A DNA stretch of 64,000 nucleotides from JAJNPS01 sp031378845 (GCA_031378845.1 JANNES010000003.1:186001-250000); one strand, 5' to 3'. Shown: positions 24,463 to 34,059, counted from the first letter of the stretch. A program made the numbers and translations. The notes: generated by a model from the sequence alone, not told the origin.

Positions 24463-26072
24463 CCACAACCGGCGCAGACATCATTGGCGCCGCGCTGGCC
24501 GTCGCGGGCGCGACGCATGCCTTTGGCATCCCGGGCGGTGAGGTTCTGGCGCTGATGCAGGGTCTTGATACGGCGGGTGTGCGTTTTGTTCTGGTCAAGC
24601 ATGAAAACGGCGGCGGCTTCATGGCCGAAGGGCTGTGGCACATGACGGGCGCGTTGCCGGTTCTGGTCGCGACCCTTGGGCCGGGAGTGGCCAACGCGGT
24701 CAACGTGGTGGCCAACGCCATGCAGGACCGTGTGCCGCTGATCTTTCTGACCGGCTGCGTCGATGCAGCTGAGGCGGAAACCTATACACATCAGATATTT
24801 GACCATCAGGCAATGCTGCGGCCGGTGGTCAAGGGCAGCTTTCGGCTGGCGGCAGGCGCGGTCGGGGCGGGCATGGCCAAGGCCATTGCCCTGGCGACAT
24901 CGGCGCAGCCCGGCCCGGTGCATGTGGATGTGCCCATCGGCGTGGCGGAGGGGCTGGCCACCGAGGCCGCGCATTTGCCAATACCGCCGTCCGCGCCTGG
25001 CCTGCCCGAGGCCGCGGCGTTGGCCGCCGCTTTGAACGCCCTTGGCACGGCTCGTCGCCCTTTGGCCATTGCCGGGGTGGACGCGGTCAATGCCTCTGCC
25101 GGGCCAGAGATCGCGCGGTACTGCCGCGCCCATCATATCCCGCTGATCACCACCTACAAGGGCAAGGGTCTGATGGGTGAAGGCGATCCCTTGTGTCTTG
25201 GCGGCGCGGGCCTGTCGCCCAAGGCTGACCGGGTGCTGATGCCCTTGATGGATCAGGCGGACTGCATCCTGTTGCTGGGGTATGATCCGATCGAGATGCG
25301 TATCGGCTGGCGCAATCCATGGACGACGGACCAGACCGTCATCGAACTGACGCCCGTCCGGCGCGCTCACGGGATGCATCTTGCAACCCATGTGCTGATC
25401 GGGGGACTTGGCGAAACGCTGACGACATTGACGCATGCGGCCCCCCCCCGTTGGCCGGACAAGGCGCCCGATGTTGCGCGCAGGGCTCTCAAAGACGCCT
25501 TTGCCTGCCCCGGCCACTGGGGTCCGCACGAGGTGTTCGCCACCTTGCGCGCCGCGATGCCGCCAGAGACGGTGATTACCGCCGATTCCGGCGCGCACCG
25601 CATTCTGGTCAGCCAGATGTGGGACTGCCCTGCCCCGCGCCTGATGCTGCAATCTTCGGGCCTGTGCACCATGGCCTGCGCGGTGCCTCTTGCGGCGGGG
25701 GCCAAGATCGGCCGCCCCGATGTGCCTGTTCTGGCCTTTGTCGGCGATGCGGGCCTCGAGATGGGCGCGGGCGAATTGGCCACCCTGTGCGCCCTGGGCT
25801 TGCCCATCGTGATCTGCGTGCTGGTCGATGACAGCCTGTCACTGATCGAGATGAAGCAACGCAGCACGGAGCGCCGCAACCTTGGCGTCGATTTCGGCGG
25901 GCCGGGTCTGGCGACCGATTTCGCAGCCCTCGCCCGGGCCTTTGGCGGCCATGGGGTCGATGTGTCCGACCCCAGGACCCTTGCGGCCGAGGCCGCCGTC
26001 GCGCTGACGCGCAACACCTTTACCCTGATCGCGGCCCGCATTCCCCGCCGTGCCTATGACGGTGCCTTTTAG
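24459..26072 (+). CDS. ThDP-dependent enzyme, acetolactate synthase/decarboxylase-like
   Basis: A 537-residue three-domain thiamine-diphosphate enzyme. The N-terminal domain has the activating glutamate in HENGGGFMAEG near 49 and GPGVANAV; the central domain follows; the C-terminal domain has the ThDP/Mg motif written GDAGLEMGAGEL near 430, ending in VLVDDS, where most relatives have GDG and NN. It overlaps the CoA-transferase gene by 4 bases, so the pair is a translationally coupled unit, perhaps decarboxylating or carboligating a CoA-activated 2-oxo or dicarboxylic acid. There is no regulatory small subunit next to it, which argues against branched-chain amino-acid synthesis. Confidence 0.8.
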   Translation: MTTTGADIIGAALAVAGATHAFGIPGGEVLALMQGLDTAGVRFVLVKHENGGGFMAEGLWHMTGALPVLVATLGPGVANAVNVVANAMQDRVPLIFLTGCVDAAEAETYTHQIFDHQAMLRPVVKGSFRLAAGAVGAGMAKAIALATSAQPGPVHVDVPIGVAEGLATEAAHLPIPPSAPGLPEAAALAAALNALGTARRPLAIAGVDAVNASAGPEIARYCRAHHIPLITTYKGKGLMGEGDPLCLGGAGLSPKADRVLMPLMDQADCILLLGYDPIEMRIGWRNPWTTDQTVIELTPVRRAHGMHLATHVLIGGLGETLTTLTHAAPPRWPDKAPDVARRALKDAFACPGHWGPHEVFATLRAAMPPETVITADSGAHRILVSQMWDCPAPRLMLQSSGLCTMACAVPLAAGAKIGRPDVPVLAFVGDAGLEMGAGELATLCALGLPIVICVLVDDSLSLIEMKQRSTERRNLGVDFGGPGLATDFAALARAFGGHGVDVSDPRTLAAEAAVALTRNTFTLIAARIPRRAYDGAF

Positions 26073-26225
26073 GGACCGTGGCCATCGGTCACGTGGCCGT
26101 GAGATCTCTGTCACAAAGACTCACGCCCCGTAACAAACGCAAGCAGGCACGCGAACCGCAAGAGATAACCGCCTGCGCTCGCCCACTGTCGGTCAGGCCC
26201 CTTCCCTGCCGCGAAAGGTTTTTTC

Positions 26226-27563
26226 ATGCCGATGTCCGAAGACCTGAGTGGCATGCCCACCTCTCTTTCGGCGGATCTGATCGCTGATTGGAACCGCGTG
26301 ATCCAAGGCATCCTGTCGCATGCAGCAAGCACCGGCCCGGTTCTGAACCGGGTTTTGGCAGCGGCCCCGGATTTTGCGCTAGGTCAGGCGATCCGGGGCG
26401 TGTCTTGCCTGCTTCTGGGTCGCTCCGAGATGGTTGCCGTCGCGCGCGAGGCCTATGCGGCAGCGCTGCAAGGTGCGCCGGCCACGATGCGCGAGATTGC
26501 CTTTGTGCACGCCTTGGGCGACTGGTTGTCTGGCCGCCCGACGCGGGCAGCCGCGCGGATTCAGGTGATCCTGAACCTGAACCCCCGCGACGCGCTGGCA
26601 ATGAAGATGATCCAGGCGATCCATTTCGTCATGGGCCGCCCTGATGCCATGCGCGCCTCGGTCGAGGGGGTGATGCAGGCCTGGGACGACCATCCGGCGC
26701 GCGGCTATTTGCTGGGCTGTCATGCCTTTGCGCTGGAGGAAACCGGCGAATTCGACCGCGCCCAACGGACCGGCCGCGAGGGCGTGACGCTTGCGCCCGA
26801 TGATGCATGGGGGCTGCATGCCGTGGCGCATGTCTATGACAATACCGGCCGCGCGCGCGACGGCCTGAACTGGCTGTCGGGGCGCGAGGCATGCTGGGCG
26901 CATTGCAACAACTTTCGCTTTCACGTCTGGTGGCACCGGGCGCTGATGCATCTGGACCTTGGGGAATATGACGTGGCGCTGGCGCACTATGATGCCGATA
27001 TCCGCGCCGAAAAGACCGATGATTACCGCGACATATCCAACGCAGCCTCGCTGTTGTCCCGGCTGGAGCTGGAGGGCGTTGACGTAGGCGAGCGTTGGCA
27101 CGAGCTTGCCGATCTGTCGGAAAACCGCGCCACCGACGGCTGCCTTGCCTTTGCCGATCTGCACTACATGCTGGCGCTTTGCGGCGGGGAGCGGGACAAG
27201 GCGGCGGCGGGCCTGATTGCGCGGATGCAATCCACCAAACCCGCCGGAAACGAGGCACAGCGCATCATCTCCCATCCCGGCCTGCACATCGCGCAGGGGC
27301 TGCACGCCTTTGCCTCTGGCGAATACTCATCGGCATGGATGCATCTGCGCGCCGGGCGTAACGACCTGCAACAGATCGGCGGCAGCCATGCCCAGCGCGA
27401 CGTGTTCGACCGCATCACCATAGAGGCCGCGCTCAGGGGTGGCTACATGGACGCGGCGGGCGCTTTGCTGCATGACCGCATGGCCCGTCGTGCGGGGTCC
27501 GTAGATGGATACACCGCCGCCCGCCTGTCGCTGATTGACGCTGCCCGCATGCAGGCGGTCTGA
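26226..27563 (+). CDS. TTC38-like tetratricopeptide-repeat protein
   Basis: A 445-residue soluble all-helical protein with TPR-like repeats and the wording typical of the TTC38 family (WGLHAVAHVYDNTGR near 197, then WWHRALMHLDLGEYDVALAHYD near 238). No signal peptide or membrane segment. Function of bacterial members is unknown; they are thought to be scaffolds or regulators. The gene lies 153 bases after the ThDP enzyme and ends just before opgC, so it could belong to either neighbourhood. Confidence 0.75.
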   Translation: MPMSEDLSGMPTSLSADLIADWNRVIQGILSHAASTGPVLNRVLAAAPDFALGQAIRGVSCLLLGRSEMVAVAREAYAAALQGAPATMREIAFVHALGDWLSGRPTRAAARIQVILNLNPRDALAMKMIQAIHFVMGRPDAMRASVEGVMQAWDDHPARGYLLGCHAFALEETGEFDRAQRTGREGVTLAPDDAWGLHAVAHVYDNTGRARDGLNWLSGREACWAHCNNFRFHVWWHRALMHLDLGEYDVALAHYDADIRAEKTDDYRDISNAASLLSRLELEGVDVGERWHELADLSENRATDGCLAFADLHYMLALCGGERDKAAAGLIARMQSTKPAGNEAQRIISHPGLHIAQGLHAFASGEYSSAWMHLRAGRNDLQQIGGSHAQRDVFDRITIEAALRGGYMDAAGALLHDRMARRAGSVDGYTAARLSLIDAARMQAV

Positions 27564-27564
27564 C

Positions 27565-28755
27565 ATGACACCTGTCGCAAAACCGCGCGACCCGCGCCTC
27601 GATTTCTTTCGTGGCATCGGCATGTTCATCATCCTGATTGCCCATATCACCAACAATCCCTGGACGCTGTGGATCCCGGCGCGTTTCGGGTTTTCCGATG
27701 CAACCGAGATGTTCGTGTTCTGCTCCGGGATGGCCTCGGCCATCGCCTTTGGCGGGGTGTTTGCGCAGGCAGGCTGGGCGATGGGGACGTTGCGCATCGC
27801 GCACCGGGCCTGGCAGGTCTATTGGGTGCATCTGGGCGTTTTCCTGGTGACACTGGTGCTGATGCTGTCGCTGAATCTGACCGGAATTTTCCCGCGCGAC
27901 GAGGTGGGGGCGCTGAACCTCTATCCGTTTCTCAAGAACACCGGGCCGAACCTGCTCGGGCTTTTGACGCTGACCTATGTGCCCAACTACTTTGACATCC
28001 TGCCGATGTATCTGGTGATCCTAGTGCTGATCCCCGTCATGATGGCGCTGGCGCGGCTGGATCTGCGGCTGGCGGCGCTGGCGAGCGTCGGGCTGTGGCT
28101 GGCCGCGACCGCAGGTCTGAACATTCCAGCCGAGCTGTGGTTCAGGGAACCATCCGCCCGCACGTGGTTTTTCAACCCCTTTGCCTGGCAGTTGGTGTTT
28201 TTCACGGGTTTTGCACTGATGTCGGGATGGCTGCCCGCCCCCCCGGTGCGCCGCTGGCTGGTCTGGGCGGCGGTGGCGGTGGTCGTGCTGTCGGTGCCCT
28301 TTGCCTGGGGCAAGATCATCAGCCAGGTCGAGATGATCCGTGATCTGCGCCGCGCGGGCGCGGTCTTGATCGACAAGTCGGATTTCGGCCTCGTGCGCTA
28401 TGTCCACTTTCTGGCGCTGGCCTACCTCGCTTGGGTCGCGGTTGGACCGGGTGGCGTGCATCTGCGGCGGGGCGGCTGGGCTGGTGCGGCAATTGCCCTG
28501 ATTTCGCGCGTCGGCCAGCAGTCTTTGGCCGTCTTTGCCGCCTCGATGGTGATGGCGCGCGTTCTGGGTGCGGTGTTGAACCTTGCAGGGAACGGACCGC
28601 TTGCGGCGCTTGCGGTGAACCTTGCGGGCTTTGCGGCCATCATCTGCGTCGCCAAGTTGGCTGCCTTTTTCAAAAGCCAGCCCTGGAGAGCCGCCACCCT
28701 GCGCGCCAAGGCCCCTGCAACCGAAGCGCCCTTTCTGGCCGAGCAGCGCACATGA
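27565..28755 (+). CDS. opgC: OpgC-like membrane acyltransferase
   Basis: A 396-residue polytopic membrane protein of the OpgC family (acyltransferase-3-like), with the N-terminal RDPRLDFFRGIGMFIILIAH signature and about ten hydrophobic helices. OpgC adds succinyl or similar groups to osmoregulated periplasmic glucans. The ATG at 27565 is 1 base after the TTC38 stop and the stop overlaps the opgG start (ATGA). Placing opgC first, ahead of opgG and opgH, is common in Rhodobacterales-type loci and makes the glucans anionic. Confidence 0.88.
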   Translation: MTPVAKPRDPRLDFFRGIGMFIILIAHITNNPWTLWIPARFGFSDATEMFVFCSGMASAIAFGGVFAQAGWAMGTLRIAHRAWQVYWVHLGVFLVTLVLMLSLNLTGIFPRDEVGALNLYPFLKNTGPNLLGLLTLTYVPNYFDILPMYLVILVLIPVMMALARLDLRLAALASVGLWLAATAGLNIPAELWFREPSARTWFFNPFAWQLVFFTGFALMSGWLPAPPVRRWLVWAAVAVVVLSVPFAWGKIISQVEMIRDLRRAGAVLIDKSDFGLVRYVHFLALAYLAWVAVGPGGVHLRRGGWAGAAIALISRVGQQSLAVFAASMVMARVLGAVLNLAGNGPLAALAVNLAGFAAIICVAKLAAFFKSQPWRAATLRAKAPATEAPFLAEQRT

Positions 28756-30293
28756 TTGCGCTGTCGCGGCGCAAGATGCTGTCGTTGATTGGCGGCTTGG
28801 CAGCTCTTGGTCTTGCCCCGGCCCTAGCCGAAGACGCGCCCGAAAGGGCGGGGATGACCCTGGGCCAAGCCTCCCCCTTTGATCCCGAAATGGTCATCGC
28901 CCGTGCCCGCGCGCTCGGCGCCAGCCCCTACAGACCGCCACCTGCGGTCTCGCAAGACTGGCTGGACCTTTCCTATGACGCCTTTCGCGGCATCTGGTTC
29001 GATACCCGCCACACGCTGTTTCGCGGCATGCCCAGCGCCGTGCAGGCCGAATTCTTTGTGGCCGGTCTCTACTTTCCGCACAAGATCGCGCTTCACGCGG
29101 TGGAACGTGGCCAATCGCGCGAGATCGCGTTTGAACTGCGCGCTTTTGACACCACCGACCGTTTCCCGGACTTGGACCAAGATGGCACCGGTTTCGCCGG
29201 GTTTCGCCTGCTGGGGGAACTGGAGACGGAGGATCGCTTTCAGGAATACGCGGTCTTTCAGGGGGCAAGCTATTTTCGCGCGATCGGTCGCGGTCAGGCC
29301 TACGGATTGTCAGCGCGCGGTCTTGCGCTGAATACGGCAGGCGACGGCGGCGAGGAATTCCCCGTCTTTCGCGATTTCTGGATCGCGGCGGCCGAGCCTG
29401 ACGCGCCAACCGTCACGGTGCATGCGCTGATGGACAGCCCGTCGGTCGCCGGTGCCTACACGTTCCGGATCACCAAGGGCGAGACGACGGAAATCGCGGT
29501 CACGTCGCGCCTCTTTCCCCGCGTCGATCTGGTCAGTGCCGGGATTGCCCCCGGTACCTCGATGTTCCTCTTCAATGACATCAACCGCACCCGGTTTGAT
29601 GACTTCCGCGAGGCCGTGCATGACAGCGACGGTCTCTTGATGATCAACGGTGCGGGCGAGACGCTGTGGCGACCGCTTACGAACCCGCGCGCGGTTGCGG
29701 TCAGCGCCTTTGGAGACACCTCGCCGCGTGGCTTTGGCCTGATGCAGCGCGCCCGCCAGCCCGGCGACTACAACGATCTTGTGGCCCATTACGAACGCCG
29801 CCCGTCGCTCTGGGTGGAACCCGTGGGCGACTGGGGGCCGGGGTCGGTCGTGCTGGTCGAAATTCCGACCGACAAAGAGATCAACGACAATATCGTGGCC
29901 TTCTGGCGCCCTGCCGAACCTCTCAAAGCCGGGCTTGAGCACCGCTTTGACTACCTTCTCTCCTGGTGCGCGACCGCCCCCGCCGAAGGGGCCCTCGCCC
30001 CGGTGATCGCGACCCGGACCGGCGCACGGGTGTTCGAGGACGGGCGCATCTTTACCATCGACTATGCACAGCATCCCGCTTTGGGTGATGACCCCGCCCG
30101 GATAGAGGTGCGGATCACCACCAGCGCGGGCGAGATCGCGGCTCAGCTTTTGCAGCAAAACCCCGCGACGGGGGGAATGCGGCTGGATTTCACCTTGAAG
30201 GCGGACGCACCAGCCGCCGAGTTGCGCGCCGAATTGTGGCGCGAAGGACAGCGCGTGGCCGAGGTCTGGTTGAACCGCTGGGTGACGCCGTGA
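28752..30293 (+). CDS. opgG: OpgG/OpgD-family periplasmic glucan biosynthesis protein
   Basis: A 513-residue periplasmic protein with a twin-arginine-like N-terminus (SRRKMLSLIGG, cleavage expected after ALA near residue 26). The body carries the family core: WFDTRHTLFRG near 79, FPHKIALHAVE, NDINRTRFDDFR near 273 and DGLLMINGAGE. These proteins shape the beta-1,2/1,6-glucan backbone made by OpgH. The Tat-like signal fits the OpgD branch, but gene order fits opgG; I cannot separate them. Both ends overlap neighbours (ATGA, GTGA), so translation is coupled. Confidence 0.88.
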   Translation: MIALSRRKMLSLIGGLAALGLAPALAEDAPERAGMTLGQASPFDPEMVIARARALGASPYRPPPAVSQDWLDLSYDAFRGIWFDTRHTLFRGMPSAVQAEFFVAGLYFPHKIALHAVERGQSREIAFELRAFDTTDRFPDLDQDGTGFAGFRLLGELETEDRFQEYAVFQGASYFRAIGRGQAYGLSARGLALNTAGDGGEEFPVFRDFWIAAAEPDAPTVTVHALMDSPSVAGAYTFRITKGETTEIAVTSRLFPRVDLVSAGIAPGTSMFLFNDINRTRFDDFREAVHDSDGLLMINGAGETLWRPLTNPRAVAVSAFGDTSPRGFGLMQRARQPGDYNDLVAHYERRPSLWVEPVGDWGPGSVVLVEIPTDKEINDNIVAFWRPAEPLKAGLEHRFDYLLSWCATAPAEGALAPVIATRTGARVFEDGRIFTIDYAQHPALGDDPARIEVRITTSAGEIAAQLLQQNPATGGMRLDFTLKADAPAAELRAELWREGQRVAEVWLNRWVTP

Positions 30294-32047
30294 CCTTTTC
30301 GCTGCGCCAGCCTCTGGTTCCTGAGGCGACCACGACACCGCTTGCAATGCCGGATCAGAACCTGCGCGCGCCGTTCCGTGATCCGGACGCTCCGGGGATC
30401 CGCTCGGATCGCCTGACGCTCATTTTGCGCACCGTCGTGCTTTTGGTGCCGCTGGCCGTGACATGCGGCCTGGGCTGGCTTTCGCTGGGCTGGTTTGCGC
30501 TTGACGGACGCCTGACCGTTGCCGAAGGCGCGCTGGTCGGCGTGACGGTCTTTGCGTTCTTCTGGGTGGTCCTGTCGGTTTCCACAGCGACGCTGGGCCT
30601 TTTTTGGCGACCAAAGCCGCAGGCTCAGCCGCTGCACGGCCTGAAGATTGCTATCCTGTTGCCGATGTATGGCGAGGCCCCCGGCAGCACAATCGGCAAT
30701 GCGGTGGCCTTGTTGGCAGCCCTTCCCGGCCAAGGCAGGCACCGCTTTGCCCTGCACATCCTGTCGGACAGCCGCGACCTTGGCCAAGCGCTTGTCGAAG
30801 AGGCCACGGTCACTGCCGCGCGCAAGGCGCATCCCGCTTTGGCCATCCACTACCGCCGCCGCGCGCAGAATCTGGACTACAAATCCGGCAACATCCGCGA
30901 TTGGGTGCAAGGCCACGGTCCCGGCCATGAGGCGATGCTGGTCCTTGACGCCGACAGCGTCATGGGCGCGCAGACGGTGATGAAAATGGCCGATGCGCTG
31001 GCCATTGAGCCCGGTCTTGGCCTGATCCAGACGGTGCCGCGGGTGTTGAGCGGCGTGACCTTGTGGCAAAGCATGCAGTCCTTTGCCTCCGAGGTCTACG
31101 GCACCAACATGGGGCGCGGCTTTGCGATGTGGACGGGCGCCGAAGGCAACTTCCTTGGCCACAATGCGCTGGTGCGCATCCCAGCCTTTGCGGCCAGCGC
31201 TGGCCTGCCGTACCTTTCGGGTGCAGCGCCGCGCGGAGGCGTCATCCTCAGCCATGACTTTATCGAGGCGGCCCTCCTGCGCCGCGCCGGTTGGGGCGTG
31301 CGGATGATGCCAGAGGCCGATGACAGCTTTGAAGGCACACCTGAGGCACTGCCGGGCCATCTGCGCCGCGACCGGCGCTGGTGTCAGGGCAACATGCAGC
31401 ATCTGCGGTTGATCACCACACCCGGCCTGCACCCGATGTCACGCTTTCATCTGTTGCAAGGCGCGATGGCCTATCTTGCCTCGGTCTGGTGGCTGATCCT
31501 GCTGGTCCTCTGGGCGATGCCCGGACAAGGCGCCATGCCCGACGTCTTTGGCGACAGTCCCTTTGTTCCGATCTGGCCAACGCTGCCGCCGTTCACCCAA
31601 GGCGCCATCGCGGCCTCGGTTGGCCTGATGCTGATCGCGCCCAAGCTTTTGGGGATCGCGGGCCATCTTCGTGACCATGGGCTGAAACGCGCGCACGCCT
31701 TTCGTTTCGCGGTCTCGGTCCTGGCGGAAATCGCACTGTCGGCCCTGCTGGCCCCGACGCAGATGGTGCATCAGGTCTGCTCAGTGCTGCGCACGTTGGC
31801 AGGCTTTGACGGCGGCTGGATGCCCCACCAGTCGGGCGCGCGTTTGGATCTGCGCATGCTCGCGCGCTTTCACGCAACAGAGACGATGCTGGGGTTCGGG
31901 CTTTTGGCCCTTGCCGTGGCGGGACCGCTCAGCCCATGGCTTTTTCCCGTTGCGATCAGCCTGTGCCTTTCGGTGCCACTCGCTGCCCTCGTCCAAACGC
32001 CTCTGTCGGTTTTTCAGCCGCTTGGTGTGGCAAGGCAAAGAACATGA
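30290..32047 (+). CDS. opgH: OpgH, glucan glucosyltransferase (GT2)
   Basis: A 585-residue inner-membrane processive glycosyltransferase. Two hydrophobic helices (about 44-100) precede the GT2 domain with LLPMYGEAPG near 122, the DADS motif (VLDADSVMG) near 220 and RRDRRWCQGNMQ near 362, the QxxRW-equivalent. Further membrane helices follow to the end. It uses UDP-glucose to make and export the linear glucan backbone. The GTG start at 30290 overlaps the opgG stop (GTGA). Length is shorter than the about 850-residue E. coli OpgH, as in other alphaproteobacteria that lack the long N-terminal extension. Confidence 0.9.
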   Translation: MTFSLRQPLVPEATTTPLAMPDQNLRAPFRDPDAPGIRSDRLTLILRTVVLLVPLAVTCGLGWLSLGWFALDGRLTVAEGALVGVTVFAFFWVVLSVSTATLGLFWRPKPQAQPLHGLKIAILLPMYGEAPGSTIGNAVALLAALPGQGRHRFALHILSDSRDLGQALVEEATVTAARKAHPALAIHYRRRAQNLDYKSGNIRDWVQGHGPGHEAMLVLDADSVMGAQTVMKMADALAIEPGLGLIQTVPRVLSGVTLWQSMQSFASEVYGTNMGRGFAMWTGAEGNFLGHNALVRIPAFAASAGLPYLSGAAPRGGVILSHDFIEAALLRRAGWGVRMMPEADDSFEGTPEALPGHLRRDRRWCQGNMQHLRLITTPGLHPMSRFHLLQGAMAYLASVWWLILLVLWAMPGQGAMPDVFGDSPFVPIWPTLPPFTQGAIAASVGLMLIAPKLLGIAGHLRDHGLKRAHAFRFAVSVLAEIALSALLAPTQMVHQVCSVLRTLAGFDGGWMPHQSGARLDLRMLARFHATETMLGFGLLALAVAGPLSPWLFPVAISLCLSVPLAALVQTPLSVFQPLGVARQRT

Positions 32048-32877
32048 CCGCTTCACGCTTGGGCATGGGCGTGGCCGTCGCTGCGGGGGTTTGGCTTTTC
32101 GCCACCATTGCGGTCGCGGATTGCAACGGCGCAGCCACCGCCTGCAGGATGCCCAACGGCACCTATCACATCGTCTTGCCAGAGGGCGCGACTGGTCCGG
32201 TTCCGGCGATCATGCTGCTGCACGGCTATGACGGCGAGGGTCTGGGCACGATCCGCAACAAGGCGATGGTCAATCTGATGCTGGGGCGTGGCTATGCCGT
32301 GATCGCCCCGGACGGTCAGCCGCGCGACGATGGTGACGGACGCTCGTGGGACTTTCACCCCGACCGCCCGTCGACCCGCGACGAGACTGCCTTCCTGATC
32401 GCCGTCGCCGAAGATGCCGCCACCAGATACGGGATTGACCGCGACGAGATGCTGCTGGCCGGGTTTTCCATCGGCGGGTCGATGACGAGCTACGTCGCCT
32501 GCGCCAAGCCTGCGGCCTTTGCCGCCTATGCGCCCGTCGCAGGCAGTTTCTGGCGCCCGCATCCGACAAGCTGCACAGGCCACGTGCGCCTGTTGCACAC
32601 GCATGGCAAGGCGGACCGGACCGTTCCCCTGCTGGGACGCGAGATCATGCCCGGCTTCGTGCAGGGCAATGTGTTCGACGCGATGCAGATCTGGCGCGAC
32701 GCCAATGGCTGCCCTTCGCCGGAACCTGACAAGACCGACACCCTTGGCATCTACAAGGTCCAGCATTGGGACCATTGCGCGCCAGGCACCCAGCTGGAAT
32801 TTGCAATGCACGACGGCGGCCACAGCATTCCCAAGGGCTGGGCCAAAATGGCAATGGACTGGTTCGAAGAGCGCTAG
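32044..32877 (+). CDS. Secreted alpha/beta-hydrolase (LpqC/PHB-depolymerase-like esterase) in the opg operon
   Basis: A 277-residue exported esterase with an N-terminal signal peptide (cleavage near VAVA-D, about residue 23). It has an oxyanion strand (PAIMLLHGYD), a nucleophile elbow GFSIGG with S142, a candidate Asp191 (GKADRT) and His260 (GGHSIP). It belongs with polyhydroxybutyrate-depolymerase/feruloyl-esterase-like proteins. Cysteines suggest disulfides. It is coupled to opgH by a 4-base overlap, so it probably acts in the periplasm on the glucan or its ester substituents, for example as a de-esterase balancing OpgC; this is inference. It converges on the anti-sigma gene with 4 bases between stops. 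Confidence 0.8.
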   Translation: MTASRLGMGVAVAAGVWLFATIAVADCNGAATACRMPNGTYHIVLPEGATGPVPAIMLLHGYDGEGLGTIRNKAMVNLMLGRGYAVIAPDGQPRDDGDGRSWDFHPDRPSTRDETAFLIAVAEDAATRYGIDRDEMLLAGFSIGGSMTSYVACAKPAAFAAYAPVAGSFWRPHPTSCTGHVRLLHTHGKADRTVPLLGREIMPGFVQGNVFDAMQIWRDANGCPSPEPDKTDTLGIYKVQHWDHCAPGTQLEFAMHDGGHSIPKGWAKMAMDWFEER

Positions 32878-32881
32878 GTGG

Positions 32882-33517
32882 CTACCAGCGCAAGACCCGC
32901 GATCCGATCAGCGTCGAGACCAGCGTGACACCCATGATCGCCAGACCGTACCAGGTCACATAGAACAGCGGGCTGTCTTCGGTGCAATGCAGCGCATAGA
33001 TTGCGGCCGAGAGGCCGGACCCGGCCAGACCGGCCACGAATCCGGCGCGTGCCGGCGCCGTCGTGGCACCCTGCCGCAAGGTATAAAGCAACGTCGCCAC
33101 AGGCAGGATCGACAACAGCGGGATCGCCACCAGACAGACCGTGATCGTCTTGCCGACCGTGGCCATCTGCCGCGCGTCTACCGGCGTGGTCACATAAGCC
33201 CAAGCCAGCAGCCCAATCGCCGCTGCGCCCACCACCGCCAAAGGCCACAGCCGCGCGGTGTCGCGCCCTTCGGGCGTCGCCAGCACAAGGGCGATCCGCA
33301 TCGCGGCAACGCCCAGAACGGCAGTCAGCAAGATCCGGATCGCCGAAACAGGGGTCACCAATGAGGTCGCAAGATCCGCCCGAAAGCCCAAAGCCAGCCA
33401 GACCGCGGCAACCGCGATCGTCAGCGACGGGATCAGGCCCAGCATCAGCGTGGCCTGCAAAGGACGTGGGCGCACCGTATCGGCAGCCAATGCGCGGATC
33501 AGATCGTCGGTCTTCAT
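32882..33517 (-). CDS. nrsF: NrsF-type anti-sigma factor (DUF1109)
   Basis: A 211-residue inner-membrane protein with a short cytoplasmic N-terminus (MKTDDLIRALAADTVRPRP) and six hydrophobic helices, the DUF1109/NrsF plan. In Caulobacter the homologue holds the SigF ECF sigma factor at the membrane and releases it on oxidative or metal stress. The start overlaps the sigma gene stop (ATGA), showing a coupled sigma/anti-sigma unit. A cysteine in ALHCTED near residue 180 could take part in sensing; in Caulobacter NrsF a conserved Cys pair is important, but only one obvious Cys is seen here. Confidence 0.85.
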   Translation of the reverse strand: MKTDDLIRALAADTVRPRPLQATLMLGLIPSLTIAVAAVWLALGFRADLATSLVTPVSAIRILLTAVLGVAAMRIALVLATPEGRDTARLWPLAVVGAAAIGLLAWAYVTTPVDARQMATVGKTITVCLVAIPLLSILPVATLLYTLRQGATTAPARAGFVAGLAGSGLSAAIYALHCTEDSPLFYVTWYGLAIMGVTLVSTLIGSRVLRW

Positions 33518-34059
33518 TTCACGTGCCTTTCCCGAAGGATGGCCAAGGTTTTGAATGCCCGGTGCAGGGCGACCCGCACCGCGCCTTCGCTCATTGTCAG
33601 CGCCTGGCCGGTTTCGGCCACGCTGGCGCCTTCCAGACCGATCTTGCGGACAATCTCCGCCGCCCGGCCGTCCAGCATCCCGATCATCTTTGCCATGTCG
33701 GCGGCCTCGGTCGGGTCGGGCCCGGCTTCGGCTGCCAGAATGTCGGCAAAGTCCTCGATCGGCAGGTCGATCTTGCGTCCGCGGGTGCGAAACGCATCGA
33801 CGACCTTGTAACGCGTGATGGCGTAAATCCAGGGACGCACCGGCGCGTCTGGCCGCCAGGTGTGCCGCTTGAGGTGGATTGCCAGCAGTACCTCTTGCAC
33901 CACATCTTCGCACGCAGCCTCGCCCAGACTGGCGCCCTTGGCCCTGACGACGCCCCGCAGGACCGGAGAGACGGTCTGCAGAAAACGCGCGTAGGCCCGG
34001 GCATCGCCAGCGTTCGCAGCCATCAACAGCTGCCCCCACGCGTCCATGTGTTCTGCCAT
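33514..34059 (-). CDS. sigF: ECF sigma factor, SigF-like
   Basis: A 181-residue ECF sigma factor. Region 2 shows LLAIHLKRHTWRPDAPVRPWIYAI (about 72-95, promoter melting and -10 recognition) and region 4 the helix-turn-helix GASVAETGQALTMSEGAVRVALHRAFKTL (about 142-170). The ATG at 34059 was chosen by alignment with the family start; the longer frame upstream is promoter DNA. It is cotranscribed with nrsF. A GTAAC-N16-CGAA match directly upstream suggests autoregulation, as for Caulobacter SigF. Confidence 0.88.
   Translation of the reverse strand: MAEHMDAWGQLLMAANAGDARAYARFLQTVSPVLRGVVRAKGASLGEAACEDVVQEVLLAIHLKRHTWRPDAPVRPWIYAITRYKVVDAFRTRGRKIDLPIEDFADILAAEAGPDPTEAADMAKMIGMLDGRAAEIVRKIGLEGASVAETGQALTMSEGAVRVALHRAFKTLAILRERHVK

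Noticed and set aside
24459..26072. ThDP enzyme considered as the missing IolD
   Set aside because: IolD is longer (about 600 residues or more) and of a different subfamily; the gene is coupled to a CoA-transferase, not to the iol operons.
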